Shown: positions 37,248 through 45,402 of the stretch, piece by piece
How the letters are laid out: every line of letters starts with the position of its first letter
Numbering within the stretch: the stretch's first letter is position 1
NCBI RefSeq assembly: GCF_028767125.1
Contig: NZ_JAKCWP010000008.1
Location: 161,454 to 225,453 of the forward strand
Length of the DNA: 64,000 nt
Origin: Chelativorans sp. YIM 93263
Lineage (GTDB): Bacteria; Pseudomonadota; Alphaproteobacteria; Rhizobiales; Rhizobiaceae
Direction: 5' to 3'
Notes under the pieces: model-generated
The model's database searches: none
What the model was told of the DNA's origin: nothing
The model's input: only the letters and a program-made list of their open reading frames with translations
Position numbers and translations under genes: made by a program

Positions 37248-38399
37248 ATGAGTAAGCTTGATCCGCAACGGAGTGATGGTCCTCCAAGTGCTGCGCGTGC
37301 CAGCGAGGATGGTCCGCATTGGACGATTGTCGGGCTTCTTCTGATCGCGGTGTTTGCGGCTCTGTCCTACGCGCAGGCATTTGTCTTGCCCGTGCTTCTC
37401 GCTTTCCTCGTCGCTCTTACGCTGAGCCCCGTCGTACGCTTCTTCGGCCGGCGCCGTGTTCCACCGTTTCTGACCGCAGCAGGGCTGGTGCTCGCAGTTC
37501 TGGCGAGTCTCGCGGTGGGGTTCTACTATCTCAGCAGCCCGGTAGCCGCGCTTCTGGATGATCTGCCGCGAATAGGGATCGAGATCGAGCGAAAGCTCAA
37601 TCAGTTTCGCGCGCCGGTAGAGGAAGTCCAGCAAGCCACCGAGCAGATCGAAGGATTGGCTGCGACCGATACGGAACAGAGCCCGTCCGATCCAGAGGAA
37701 GTGGTGGTGAGGGAGCCTGGGCTTCTGACAGTGGCAGCGGCCAATGCGCCCGAAGCTGCGGCGCGCGGGTTCTTTGCCGTTGTTCTCCTGTTGTTTCTGT
37801 TATCCTCCGGCGATCTCTTCTACATCAAGATCGTCAGAGCCATGCCTACTCTGACCGACAAGAAGAAAGCACTGAAAATAGCGCGTGATATCGAGCGCGA
37901 ACTCTCCCACTATCTCTCCACAATAGCGCTCATAAACGGTTCTCTGGGATTGGCGGTAGGGATTGGGCTATGGGCGATCGGGATGCCGAACCCGGCCCTC
38001 TGGGGGACGCTGGCGGCGGTTCTGAACTTCATACCGTATGTCGGGGCGGTTATCGGTATCGGGCTGGTGACCGCCGTTGCGCTGGGAACTTTCCCAACGC
38101 TCTCTCATGCCGCGCTGGTTCCGGCCTACTATCTTTTCCTCACGACCCTCGAAGGACAGTTCGTAACCCCGACCGTGCTCGGGCGCAGGCTCGCAATGAA
38201 TCCGGTCGCCGTCTTCCTCGCCATTGCCTTCTGGGGATGGCTGTGGGGCATCATTGGTATGCTGGTCGCTGTACCGCTGATGGTCGCCATCAAGATTTTT
38301 TGCAGCCACATCGAGCCGTTGCGGACCTTCGCGGATTTCTTCTCTGCAGAGCAGGAGACTGAGCCGGGACAGCCGGAGGAAGAATCGCCTAGGGCATGA
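37248..38399 (+). CDS. AI-2E family transporter (PerM/YhhT-like)
   Basis: A 383-residue membrane protein of the AI-2E exporter superfamily. About eight membrane segments frame a large central cytoplasmic segment (residues about 100-165, with Glu/Pro-rich ATDTEQSPSDPEE). The conserved second half is LSTIALINGSLGLAVGIGLWAIGMPNP, NFIPYVGAVIG, and EGQFVTPTVLGRRLAMNPVAVFLA. Some members export signals or act as cation antiporters; the substrate is unknown. No good Shine-Dalgarno precedes the ATG. Its 3' end overlaps the convergent amidohydrolase gene by 11 bases. Confidence 0.88.
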   Translation: MSKLDPQRSDGPPSAARASEDGPHWTIVGLLLIAVFAALSYAQAFVLPVLLAFLVALTLSPVVRFFGRRRVPPFLTAAGLVLAVLASLAVGFYYLSSPVAALLDDLPRIGIEIERKLNQFRAPVEEVQQATEQIEGLAATDTEQSPSDPEEVVVREPGLLTVAAANAPEAAARGFFAVVLLLFLLSSGDLFYIKIVRAMPTLTDKKKALKIARDIERELSHYLSTIALINGSLGLAVGIGLWAIGMPNPALWGTLAAVLNFIPYVGAVIGIGLVTAVALGTFPTLSHAALVPAYYLFLTTLEGQFVTPTVLGRRLAMNPVAVFLAIAFWGWLWGIIGMLVAVPLMVAIKIFCSHIEPLRTFADFFSAEQETEPGQPEEESPRA

Positions 38400-39639
38400 T
38401 CTCCGCCGTCTCCACAACTGCGTGGAACAGCACATCCGCGCCGGCTTGCGCCCATTCGGGATCTATCTCTTCCGCCTCGTTGTGCGACAGGCCATCAACG
38501 CAAGGGCACATGACCATCGCCGTGGGTGCCACGCGGTTTATCCAGCAGGCATCGTGTCCCGCCCCGGAGACGATGTTGCGGTGCGAGTAACCAAGGCGGT
38601 CCGCCGCGTCTCGAACTGCTTTCACGCAGCCTTCGTCGAAGGTGACGGGATCGAAATGGCCGACCTGCTCGATTTCATGGCCGACATCCAATGCCTCGCA
38701 AATTGCGGCGGCGCCTTCGCGGATGCGCGCGTCCATCATGTCCAGGATCTTCTTGTCCGGTGAGCGGATGTCGACCGTGAACACCGTCTTGCCGGGAATA
38801 ATGTTACGCGAGTTCGGATACACTTCTACATGACCGACAGCGCCGACTGCGTTGGGCTGGTAGTCCATTGCAACTTCGTGCACCAGCTCGGTCACGCGTG
38901 CCATGCCAAGGCCGGCGTTGCGGCGCTTGTACATAGGCGTAGAGCCGGTGTGGCTTTCGCGGCCGGTGATGGTCACCTGCAGCCATTTCTGCCCCTGACC
39001 ATGGGTGACGACACCGATGTCGATATCCTCGTCCTCCAGGATTGGCCCCTGTTCGATATGCAGCTCGAAAAAGGCCTTCATCTTGCGCTGGCCGACGGGC
39101 TCGTCTCCCTTCCAGCCGATGCGTTGCAGTTCGTCGCCGAAGCGTTTGCCGTCCCTGTCGGTGCGGTCATAAGCCCAGTCGCGCTCATGCAATCCGGCAA
39201 AGACGCCGGAGGCGAGCATGGCCGGCGCGAAGCGCGTGCCTTCCTCGTTCGTCCAGTTGGTGACGACGATGGGATGCTTCGTCCTGATGCCGAGATCGTT
39301 GAGGCTGCGGACGATCTCAAGCCCGCCGAGTACACCCAGCACGCCGTCATATTTGCCGCCGGTCGGCTGGGTATCGAGATGGGAGCCGACATAGACGGGC
39401 AGGGCATCCGGGTCGGTCCCCTCGCGGCGCGCGAACATGGTGCCCATCTCATCGACGGAGACGGTCATGCCGGCATCCTCGCACCAGCGCTTGAAGAGCG
39501 CGCGGGCTTCACCGTCCTCGTCGGTCAATGTCTGGCGGTTGTTGCCGCCGGCAATACCGGGACCGATCTTCGCCATTTCCATGAGCGAATCCCACAGGCG
39601 GTCCGCGTTGATCCTCAAGTTTTCACCCGGTTGCGCCAT
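38389..39639 (-). CDS. Zn-dependent N-carbamoyl-amino-acid hydrolase / beta-ureidopropionase-like
   Basis: A 416-residue M20-family amidohydrolase related to HyuC, beta-ureidopropionase and allantoate amidohydrolase. Metal ligands: His and Asp in VGSHLDTQPTGGKYDGVLG, the Glu in TNWTNEEGTRFAPAM, and His in LHIEQGPILE. The dimerisation domain includes GRESHTGSTPM, with a further His in GAGHDACWINRV. It is in one operon with a cupin and a class III aminotransferase, which makes removal of the carbamoyl group from beta-alanine (pyrimidine breakdown) the most attractive role; allantoate or hydantoin-type substrates remain possible. Confidence 0.88.
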   Translation of the reverse strand: MAQPGENLRINADRLWDSLMEMAKIGPGIAGGNNRQTLTDEDGEARALFKRWCEDAGMTVSVDEMGTMFARREGTDPDALPVYVGSHLDTQPTGGKYDGVLGVLGGLEIVRSLNDLGIRTKHPIVVTNWTNEEGTRFAPAMLASGVFAGLHERDWAYDRTDRDGKRFGDELQRIGWKGDEPVGQRKMKAFFELHIEQGPILEDEDIDIGVVTHGQGQKWLQVTITGRESHTGSTPMYKRRNAGLGMARVTELVHEVAMDYQPNAVGAVGHVEVYPNSRNIIPGKTVFTVDIRSPDKKILDMMDARIREGAAAICEALDVGHEIEQVGHFDPVTFDEGCVKAVRDAADRLGYSHRNIVSGAGHDACWINRVAPTAMVMCPCVDGLSHNEAEEIDPEWAQAGADVLFHAVVETAEIMP

Positions 39640-39648
39640 CAGTTCCCC

Positions 39649-39939
39649 TCAATGCTTCAACTCGACCTCGACGAATGACATGGGCTCGGGCCCTCCATTC
39701 ACCACATTGTGCTCGACGCCTTCGTCGCGACGATAGCTTTCGCCGGCCGGCATGTCGACGCGCCGGCTCTCGCCCCCGGGCTCCTCCATCAGAAACGTGC
39801 AAGGCGTCAAGGTGGTGATCACATAATCCATGCCGTGGCGATGCCAGCCGGTCTCCGCACCCGGCGCAAAATCCCACCGGGTGACCCGCACCTTCGCATC
39901 ATCAACGAGTAGGGAATGTGTCGCCTGCGGTCGGGCCAT
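39649..39939 (-). CDS. Small cupin-domain protein
   Basis: A 96-residue single cupin. Metal-binding motif 1 is WHRHGMDYVITTLTPCTFLME, and motif 2 is PAGESYRRDEGVEHNVVNGG. It lies between the amidohydrolase (9 bases) and the aminotransferase (3 bases), so it is part of that operon; GGAGTG within the end of the aminotransferase gene serves as ribosome-binding site. Cupins of this size accompany amino-acid and pyrimidine degradation operons, but no activity is assigned. Confidence 0.84.
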   Translation of the reverse strand: MARPQATHSLLVDDAKVRVTRWDFAPGAETGWHRHGMDYVITTLTPCTFLMEEPGGESRRVDMPAGESYRRDEGVEHNVVNGGPEPMSFVEVELKH

Positions 39940-39942
39940 CGT

Positions 39943-41271
39943 TCACTCCACCTCGTTAAGTACATCGCGCAGACAATCGACGATCTCGTCGATCTGGCCT
40001 TTCTCGATGATGAGCGGCGGCGAGAGCGCGATGATGTCGCCCGTGGTGCGGATGAGTACGCCTTTCTCGTAGGCTTTCAGGAAAGCGGAGAAGGCGCGCT
40101 TCGTCGGTTCTCCTGCAATGGACTCCAGCTCGATGGCGCCCACCAGCCCGATGTTGCGGATGTCCTTCACATTCGGCGCGTCTTTGAGAGAATGCAGCGC
40201 GTCCTCCCAGTAGGGCGCAAGCTCCGCTCCGCGCGTCAGCAGGCCTTCCTCATTGTACGTTTCGAGCGTCGCGAGGCCGGCCGCACAGGCGATTGGGTTG
40301 CCCGAGTAGGTATAGCCGTGGAAGAACTCGATGAGATGCTCCGGCCCGTTCATGAAAGCGTCGTGGATCTCTTTCTTTGCGAACACCGCACCCATCGGGA
40401 TCACGCCGTTGGTGACGCCCTTGGCCGTGGTCATGATGTCCGGCACCACGTCGAAATAATCCGCGCCGAAGGGCGTGCCGAGGCGGCCGAAGCCGGTGAT
40501 TACTTCATCGAAGATGAGCAGGATGCCGTGCTTGTCGCAGATTTCGCGCAGGCGCTTCAGATAGCCTTTCGGCGGGATGAGCACGCCCGTGGAGCCAGCC
40601 ACCGGCTCGACGATCACCGCCGCTACGGTCGAGGCGTCGTGCAGGGTCACGATGCGCCCAAGCTCATCCGCCAGATCGGCGCCGTGCTCGGGTTCGCCAC
40701 GTGTAAAGCTGTTCTGTTCGGGCAGGTGCGTGTGCGGCAGGTGGTCGACGCCGGTCAGGAGTGTGCCGAACATCTTGCGGTTGGCCACGATGCCGCCGAC
40801 GGAGATGCCGCCGAAATTCACGCCGTGATAGCCGCGCTCGCGGCCGATCAGGCGGAAGCGCGAGCCGTCGCCCTTGGCCCGGTGATAGGCAAGCGCGATC
40901 TTAAGCGCCGTTTCGACGGATTCGGAGCCGGAATTGGTGAAGAAGACATGATCCATGCCCTCCGGCGCCATGTCGACCAGACGGTTGGCGAATTCGAACG
41001 CTATTGGGTGGCCCATCTGGAAGGCGGGCGCATAGTCGAGCTCGGCCGCCTGCTGCTGGATCGCCTCGGTGATTTTTGGCCGGCAGTGACCGGCGTTCAC
41101 GCACCACAGGCCGGAGGTACCATCCAGAACCTGACGGCCGTCCTCGGTCGTGTAGTGCATATCCTTGGCGCCGACGAACATGCGCGGCGCCTGCTTGAAC
41201 TGCCGGTTCGCCGTGAACGGCATCCAGAATGCGCTAAGATCGTTCGGCCGCTTGTTCAGACGGTCCGGCAT
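39943..41271 (-). CDS. Class III aminotransferase (omega-amino acid:pyruvate type)
   Basis: A 442-residue PLP-dependent aminotransferase. Features are SAFWMPFTANRQFK (substrate-contact opening of beta-alanine:pyruvate aminotransferases), FFTNSGSESVETALK, YHGVNFGGISVGG, LIFDEVITGFGRLG with the PLP Asp, and the Schiff-base Lys in MTTAKGVTNG. It would transfer the amino group of an omega-amino acid such as beta-alanine to pyruvate, giving malonate semialdehyde. The ATG at 41271 is six bases after AAGGAGG; 41274 is the alternative. It heads the operon with the cupin and amidohydrolase. Confidence 0.9.
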   Translation of the reverse strand: MPDRLNKRPNDLSAFWMPFTANRQFKQAPRMFVGAKDMHYTTEDGRQVLDGTSGLWCVNAGHCRPKITEAIQQQAAELDYAPAFQMGHPIAFEFANRLVDMAPEGMDHVFFTNSGSESVETALKIALAYHRAKGDGSRFRLIGRERGYHGVNFGGISVGGIVANRKMFGTLLTGVDHLPHTHLPEQNSFTRGEPEHGADLADELGRIVTLHDASTVAAVIVEPVAGSTGVLIPPKGYLKRLREICDKHGILLIFDEVITGFGRLGTPFGADYFDVVPDIMTTAKGVTNGVIPMGAVFAKKEIHDAFMNGPEHLIEFFHGYTYSGNPIACAAGLATLETYNEEGLLTRGAELAPYWEDALHSLKDAPNVKDIRNIGLVGAIELESIAGEPTKRAFSAFLKAYEKGVLIRTTGDIIALSPPLIIEKGQIDEIVDCLRDVLNEVE

Positions 41272-41449
41272 CATGAGCCTCCTTCGTGTTCCCCGTGTCC
41301 CCGGCTTTGTCGGTGTCCACGATAGGTGGGTTCCGGCCGTTTGGACAAACAACAATCGCGATTACGCTAGTGGGGCGATTGTAGCGATTAGGACAAGCGG
41401 CCGCGCGAACCAGCGAGATCATTGGAGTGGGCCAGGAGGCGTACCGCTA

Positions 41450-42244
41450 TCAGCAGTTCAACGCGTCTATCGCAGCAGGCTTGTGCTTGCGAAACCGCAG
41501 GGCCGTTTCCGGTGTTCGCTCAGGCTTCAGCCGGCCCGCATCGTCCCAGTCGGCCCAGCCGGGGAACGCAAGCGGGGTTTCGTCCTGAATGCCCGAGAGG
41601 CGGGCTATCCAGGCGTCTTGATAACCTTCGAGGCGTTCAATCTTCTCGCGGTCATCTTCATAGCTGTAGCCGTGTCCCGCGACGCTGAAGGAGAGGAAGG
41701 GCTCGAGCACGGAAAAGCCCACATAGTGCAGCGAATACTGGATGGGCCAAAGCAGCAGTTCGATATCGCCGCCGCGCCCACCCGGCCCAAACGCGGCCTC
41801 TGGCGCTCCGGTCGTGACGGAAAGGACAGCGCGCTTGCCGCGAAATATGCCGCGATCATAGCGCATCGAGCTGGTGTAGAGTTTTCCACTGACGAAGACG
41901 CGGTCGAACCAGCCCTTCAGAATCGCGGGCTGCGCGTGCCACCACAGCGGAAACTGGAACAGGACGAGGTCGGCACGCTCGATACGGTCGATCTCGCGTT
42001 GGACATCGTCGGGCAATGTGCCGTTGCGCCCAGCATGACGCTGTTCGGCGAGCGGCGTGAAAAGCGCCGGGTTGACCCGGTCAATATAGTGCGCGGCTTT
42101 TTCCGCCGGATCGAAACCCTCGGCATAGAGATCGGAAATCTCGACCGTGTGCCCGAGCGTGCGGAGGTGTTTGGCGGCGGCAGTTTTCATCGCGCCATTG
42201 AAGGAATTCGGCTCGGGGTGGGTATAGACGATCAGGACGTGCAT
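41450..42244 (-). CDS. NAD(P)H dehydrogenase (quinone)-type flavodoxin-fold protein
   Basis: A 264-residue protein of the NQO1/KefF flavodoxin-like family, which reduces quinones by two electrons with FMN or FAD. MHVLIVYTHPEPNSFNGAM opens the fold (phosphate-binding loop), and FQFPLWWHAQPAILKGWFDRVF is the family signature. The C-terminal extension (about 60 residues) is longer than in KefF. It is divergent from a LysR regulator, a common pairing for detoxifying quinone reductases. GGAGG lies upstream of the ATG. Confidence 0.88.
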   Translation of the reverse strand: MHVLIVYTHPEPNSFNGAMKTAAAKHLRTLGHTVEISDLYAEGFDPAEKAAHYIDRVNPALFTPLAEQRHAGRNGTLPDDVQREIDRIERADLVLFQFPLWWHAQPAILKGWFDRVFVSGKLYTSSMRYDRGIFRGKRAVLSVTTGAPEAAFGPGGRGGDIELLLWPIQYSLHYVGFSVLEPFLSFSVAGHGYSYEDDREKIERLEGYQDAWIARLSGIQDETPLAFPGWADWDDAGRLKPERTPETALRFRKHKPAAIDALNC

Positions 42245-42310
42245 GGCTTTCTGCCTCCATTGCGGCTGCTTCAGGTCTGATCTATGCTGTCCGAATTCGA
42301 TAATCTATTC

Positions 42311-42334
42311 GCAAAATTCGCTAATCAAATTTGC
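42311..42334. promoter_or_regulatory. Imperfect palindrome in the quinone reductase/LysR interval
   Basis: GCAAA at 42311 and TTTGC ending at 42334 form the outer arms of an AT-rich imperfect dyad directly before the LysR start. LysR proteins normally bind such T-N11-A-type sites in divergent intervals. Confidence 0.4.
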
Positions 42335-42338
42335 AAAA

Positions 42339-43223
42339 ATGAACAACTCGCTCGATTGGGACGATCTGAAAGTCATTCTCGCCATCGCTCAGACCGGCTC
42401 GCTGTCCGGGGCGGCGCGGGCGCTGGCGGTCAGCCATGCGACGGTGTTCCGCCGTCTGGGGGAGATTGAGCGGCGATGGGGCGTTGAACTGTTCGAGCGC
42501 TCGCGCACGGGCTATGCGCGAACTGTGGCGGGGGAGGAGGCGGCTGCAACCGCCCGACGCATCGAGGGTGAGGTGCACGGGCTTGAGCGGCAGATCGTCG
42601 GGCGCGACCTTCGTCCCTCGGGCACTGTCAGCGTGACGACGACGGACACGTTGCTGCATTTTCATTTCTCAAAAATCTTTGCGCGTTTCCGCGGCGTCTA
42701 TCCCGAAATCGAACTTGAGATTGCCGTGTCCAACGACCTTTTCAATCTGTCGTATCGAGAGGCCGACATCGCATTGCGCCCCACATCGTCACCGCCGGAA
42801 CACCTCGTGGGGCGAAAGCTGGGCACCATCACGCAGGCGGTCTATGCGCATGAAAGCATCATTGATGGTAACGTGGAGGCCTGGTCCGATGCGTCCTCGT
42901 GGGTGGGGCCAGATGAGCGCCTGCCTTACCCGGCTCTTGAAAAATGGATGGCGGAGCAGGGCGTCAATGCGCGCTGCGGCGTTCGCGTCAATGCGATCCT
43001 CGCCATGTATGCGGCGATCCGGGACGGGGCCGGTATCGGCATTCTCCCGTGCTATGTGGGAGAGTCCGATCCAGGCCTCGTGCGCATCGGAGAGGCGATC
43101 CCCGAACTCGAAGTCGCTCTCTGGCTCCTGACGCACCAATCCCTTCGCCGGACCGCCCGCATCCGTGCGTTCATGGAATATATGGCCGAGGCGGCGAAGG
43201 ATTTGTTCCCCGGCAGTGCGTAG
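42339..43223 (+). CDS. LysR family transcriptional regulator
   Basis: A 294-residue LysR-type regulator. The N-terminal winged helix is LDWDDLKVILAIAQTGSLSGAARALAVSHATVFRRLGEIERRWGVELFER (read in parts), followed by the periplasmic-binding-like effector domain with DIALRPTSSPPEHLVGRKLG and GAGIGILPCYVGE. No Shine-Dalgarno precedes the ATG at 42339. It probably activates or represses the divergent quinone reductase gene. Effector unknown. Confidence 0.89.
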   Translation: MNNSLDWDDLKVILAIAQTGSLSGAARALAVSHATVFRRLGEIERRWGVELFERSRTGYARTVAGEEAAATARRIEGEVHGLERQIVGRDLRPSGTVSVTTTDTLLHFHFSKIFARFRGVYPEIELEIAVSNDLFNLSYREADIALRPTSSPPEHLVGRKLGTITQAVYAHESIIDGNVEAWSDASSWVGPDERLPYPALEKWMAEQGVNARCGVRVNAILAMYAAIRDGAGIGILPCYVGESDPGLVRIGEAIPELEVALWLLTHQSLRRTARIRAFMEYMAEAAKDLFPGSA

Positions 43224-43237
43224 AACCGAACGGTTCC

Positions 43238-43714
43238 TCACTGTATGACTGCGAGATCCCGCTCGATTTCCAGCTTCAGCCGTTCAAAGCCCATTTCCGT
43301 GCCTTCCTCGCGGCCTTCGGCGCTGGCGAGACCATCCAGGAAAACCGCCTGCTCGGTAAAAATCATCAGCGATCCCGTGTCGGACGGGGTGAATTCCACC
43401 GTCGCAAGCGAGGTCGAAATGCGGTTGTCATCGGCGGTGATTTCATAAGCATAGATGATCCGGTGACCCTCGATGATATCGAGGAAATAGGAGCGCACGG
43501 CATGAACGGTGCCGTCGGGCGCTTTCAGGCGGCTTACCTCGGATCCGCCGATGCGGAAATCGAAGCGGTATTCGAGCTCCTGCCAGTCTGAATGACAAGA
43601 GGCCCAGCGGCGTTTCATCTCCGGTTCCGACCAGAAACGGTAGGCGTGTTGCGGCCGGCCCGGCAGGCTGCGCTCGATGACGAAGGTGGCGTGTTCGGCA
43701 GAGTGTTGGATCAA
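43238..43714 (-). CDS. SRPBCC (AHSA1-like) domain protein
   Basis: A 158-residue START-like/AHSA1 protein: FVIERSLPGRPQHAYRFWSEPEMKRRW at the start, the strand GSEVSRLKAPDG, and LMIFTEQAVFLDG near the end, a complete hydrophobic-pocket fold. It has no ATG; TTG at 43714 overlaps the stop of the upstream ArsR gene (TTGA), eight bases after GGAG, and begins the conserved region. ArsR plus AHSA1 pairs are common, often adjacent to stress enzymes; here a GST lies upstream in the same operon. Confidence 0.85.
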   Translation of the reverse strand: MIQHSAEHATFVIERSLPGRPQHAYRFWSEPEMKRRWASCHSDWQELEYRFDFRIGGSEVSRLKAPDGTVHAVRSYFLDIIEGHRIIYAYEITADDNRISTSLATVEFTPSDTGSLMIFTEQAVFLDGLASAEGREEGTEMGFERLKLEIERDLAVIQ

Positions 43715-44058
43715 GGCTTCTGCTCCGCTTGTTCGGGATAAGCGATCATCGCTTCTTCCAGCCGGTCGAAGGCGCGGTTCCAGTTGCCTTTTCTCTCGGC
43801 GACCCACTGTTCGATTGCGCCGAGGGCTTCGGGCTGCATCCGGTATGTTCGCACGCGGCCGGACTTTTCGGACATGACGATGCCGCCGGCTTCCAGCACC
43901 TTGAGATGCTTGAGCACCGAAGGCAGGGCCATGTTGCCGGGTGCGGCGAGTTCCTTCACGGATGCCGGTCCCTGGCTCAGCCGTTCAACCATGCTGCGCC
44001 GATAGGGATCGGCCAGCGCGTGAAACATTCGGTCCAGACTTTGGCTGTGCTCTGGCAA
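43711..44058 (-). CDS. ArsR family transcriptional regulator (AHSA1-associated)
   Basis: A 115-residue winged-helix regulator: DRMFHALADPYRRSMVERLSQGPASVKELA, then MALPSVLKHLKVLEAGGIVMSEKSGRVRTYRM. It lacks metal-binding cysteines, as usual in the clade paired with SRPBCC proteins. Homologues begin just before DRMFHALAD, and the only nearby start is TTG at 44058, preceded by AGGA. A longer open frame to 44112 would overlap the GST gene. It is the likely regulator of the operon through the two palindromes upstream of the GST gene. Confidence 0.85.
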   Translation of the reverse strand: MPEHSQSLDRMFHALADPYRRSMVERLSQGPASVKELAAPGNMALPSVLKHLKVLEAGGIVMSEKSGRVRTYRMQPEALGAIEQWVAERKGNWNRAFDRLEEAMIAYPEQAEQKP

Positions 44059-44068
44059 GACTTCGATC

Positions 44069-44758
44069 CTATCTCTCGTTCTCCGCAAGAAAGCGCGGCG
44101 GAATCGCCTCACTATAAGGGAACATCGGGAAGAAGGGGCGAGCCTCCGCGATCACCCGCTCGACCGAGGGGCGGCCCATCAGGCGGTCGAAATAAGCAGC
44201 AAGGTTCGTGTGCTTCTCATCGAAGGGATGCACGATCGAAGCGAAAAAGAGAGCGGGTGCCGCAGAGCAGTCGGCCATGCTGAAGGATTTGTCGGCTGCC
44301 CAGCCGTCTGCAGAGACCTGCTTCTCGATCATGCCATAGGCCGTATCCAGCGTCGCACACGCGCTGTCTACACCCCGCGGATCCTTGTGGCCCTCCGGGC
44401 GCAGGCGGTCGCCGACGATCGTCTGCATTGGGGTGCTGACATAGAGATCGAAAAAGCGATCCCACAGACGCACCTGAAGACATGTGTCAGGGTCTTGTGG
44501 AAGCATGGGAGAGGGACCGGGATAATGCCGATCCAAGTATTCGATGATAATGCTGGTTTCGGGGATGGTCGTGTCGTTCGCGGAGGCATGCAAAACCGGC
44601 ATCTTGCCCACCGGCCAGCGTTCCAGATGCGCCGCCGTGGAGCCTGTATCTCCGAGATCGACCGTTTCGGCAATAAAACGCGTATCGTTCTCGAAAAGCG
44701 CGATCAGCACCTTATGACAGAACGAGGCGAGGGGATGCATGTAAAGCGTCAGGGTCAT
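44069..44758 (-). CDS. Glutathione S-transferase family protein
   Basis: A 229-residue GST. N-terminal thioredoxin-like half: LTLYMHPLASFCHKVLIALFEND, WPVGKMPVL with the cis-Pro, IPETSIIIEYLDRHYPG with the glutathione-contact Ser. The C-terminal half is helical with FSMADCSAAPALFF. It is the first gene of an operon with ArsR and SRPBCC genes, preceded by two large palindromes. The class is not clear from sequence alone. Confidence 0.88.
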   Translation of the reverse strand: MTLTLYMHPLASFCHKVLIALFENDTRFIAETVDLGDTGSTAAHLERWPVGKMPVLHASANDTTIPETSIIIEYLDRHYPGPSPMLPQDPDTCLQVRLWDRFFDLYVSTPMQTIVGDRLRPEGHKDPRGVDSACATLDTAYGMIEKQVSADGWAADKSFSMADCSAAPALFFASIVHPFDEKHTNLAAYFDRLMGRPSVERVIAEARPFFPMFPYSEAIPPRFLAENER

Positions 44759-44764
44759 GGCGGG

Positions 44765-44802
44765 CTCCCTAATAGTTTCCTATTTGGATAACTATTAGGG
44801 AG
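44765..44802. promoter_or_regulatory. Large inverted repeat upstream of the GST-ArsR-SRPBCC operon
   Basis: Perfect 13-bp arms CTCCCTAATAGTT and AACTATTAGGGAG surround a 12-base centre. It lies 6 bp upstream of the GST start codon. It contains AGTTTCC and a matching GGATAACT half, resembling the second palindrome. Confidence 0.65.
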
Positions 44803-44820
44803 AGCTGTCGAGCGCAAGTA

Positions 44821-44846
44821 AAAAGTTTCCCATATGGGAAACTTTT
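44821..44846. promoter_or_regulatory. Perfect 26-bp palindrome between the GST and GFA genes
   Basis: Left arm AAAAGTTTCCCAT, right arm its exact complement. The core AGTTTCC-N6-GGAAACT is shared with the neighbouring inverted repeat. It could be a second ArsR operator or, read from the GFA gene on the minus strand whose stop lies 7 bases before it, a transcription terminator. Confidence 0.6.
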
Positions 44847-44853
44847 GGCGCCC

Positions 44854-45276
44854 CTACTTGGCCGGTATGAACTTCAGCACGCCCACCAGATCGTTCTTCC
44901 CGACATCGCTTGGATGGTTCACGCCGTCCGTGACGGGAATCTCCTCGAAGTCGAACGGGCTGATGCCTTCGAGGCAAGCGACATTGATGCCGTACTGATT
45001 TGGATCGGAGCGGCGCTGGTGGTGGGTGTAGACGCCGCACTTCGAGCAGAAATAGTGCTTCGCGGTGTTCGTGTTGAACTGGTAAAGCGTGAGCACATCT
45101 TCGCCCTGCAGGATTTCGAGATCCGGCAGCTTGGCCGAAACCCCCACGACGCCTCGCATGCGGCAGTAGGAGCAGGTGCATCTGCTGGCGCTGTGCAGGC
45201 CGTCCGAGAGTTTTACGCGGAAGCGAACCGATCCACAGTGGCAGGCGCCCTTCACTTCTTCTACGTCAAAGTTCAT
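44854..45276 (-). CDS. GFA family protein (CENP-V/GFA zinc-binding)
   Basis: A 140-residue protein of the glutathione-dependent formaldehyde-activating (GFA) family. The zinc-site cysteines are visible: C12 and C14 (GACHCGSVRF), C33, C35 and C38 (CTCSYCRM), C77 and C80 (CSKCGVYT). Most such proteins have no proven activity. The ATG at 45276 follows GGGAGAGACGG; a longer frame to 45324 is unconserved. Confidence 0.89.
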   Translation of the reverse strand: MNFDVEEVKGACHCGSVRFRVKLSDGLHSASRCTCSYCRMRGVVGVSAKLPDLEILQGEDVLTLYQFNTNTAKHYFCSKCGVYTHHQRRSDPNQYGINVACLEGISPFDFEEIPVTDGVNHPSDVGKNDLVGVLKFIPAK

Positions 45277-45402
45277 CCGTCTCTCCCGTGGTGGACATGA
45301 TTCGCCGAAGCCTTGTCGGGGCAAAACGTACCTGTACGGCGGAACGCTCCGACTTCCGACTGCACGATTTTTATCCCATTTTATCAGCGATTTGGATGTG
45401 GT

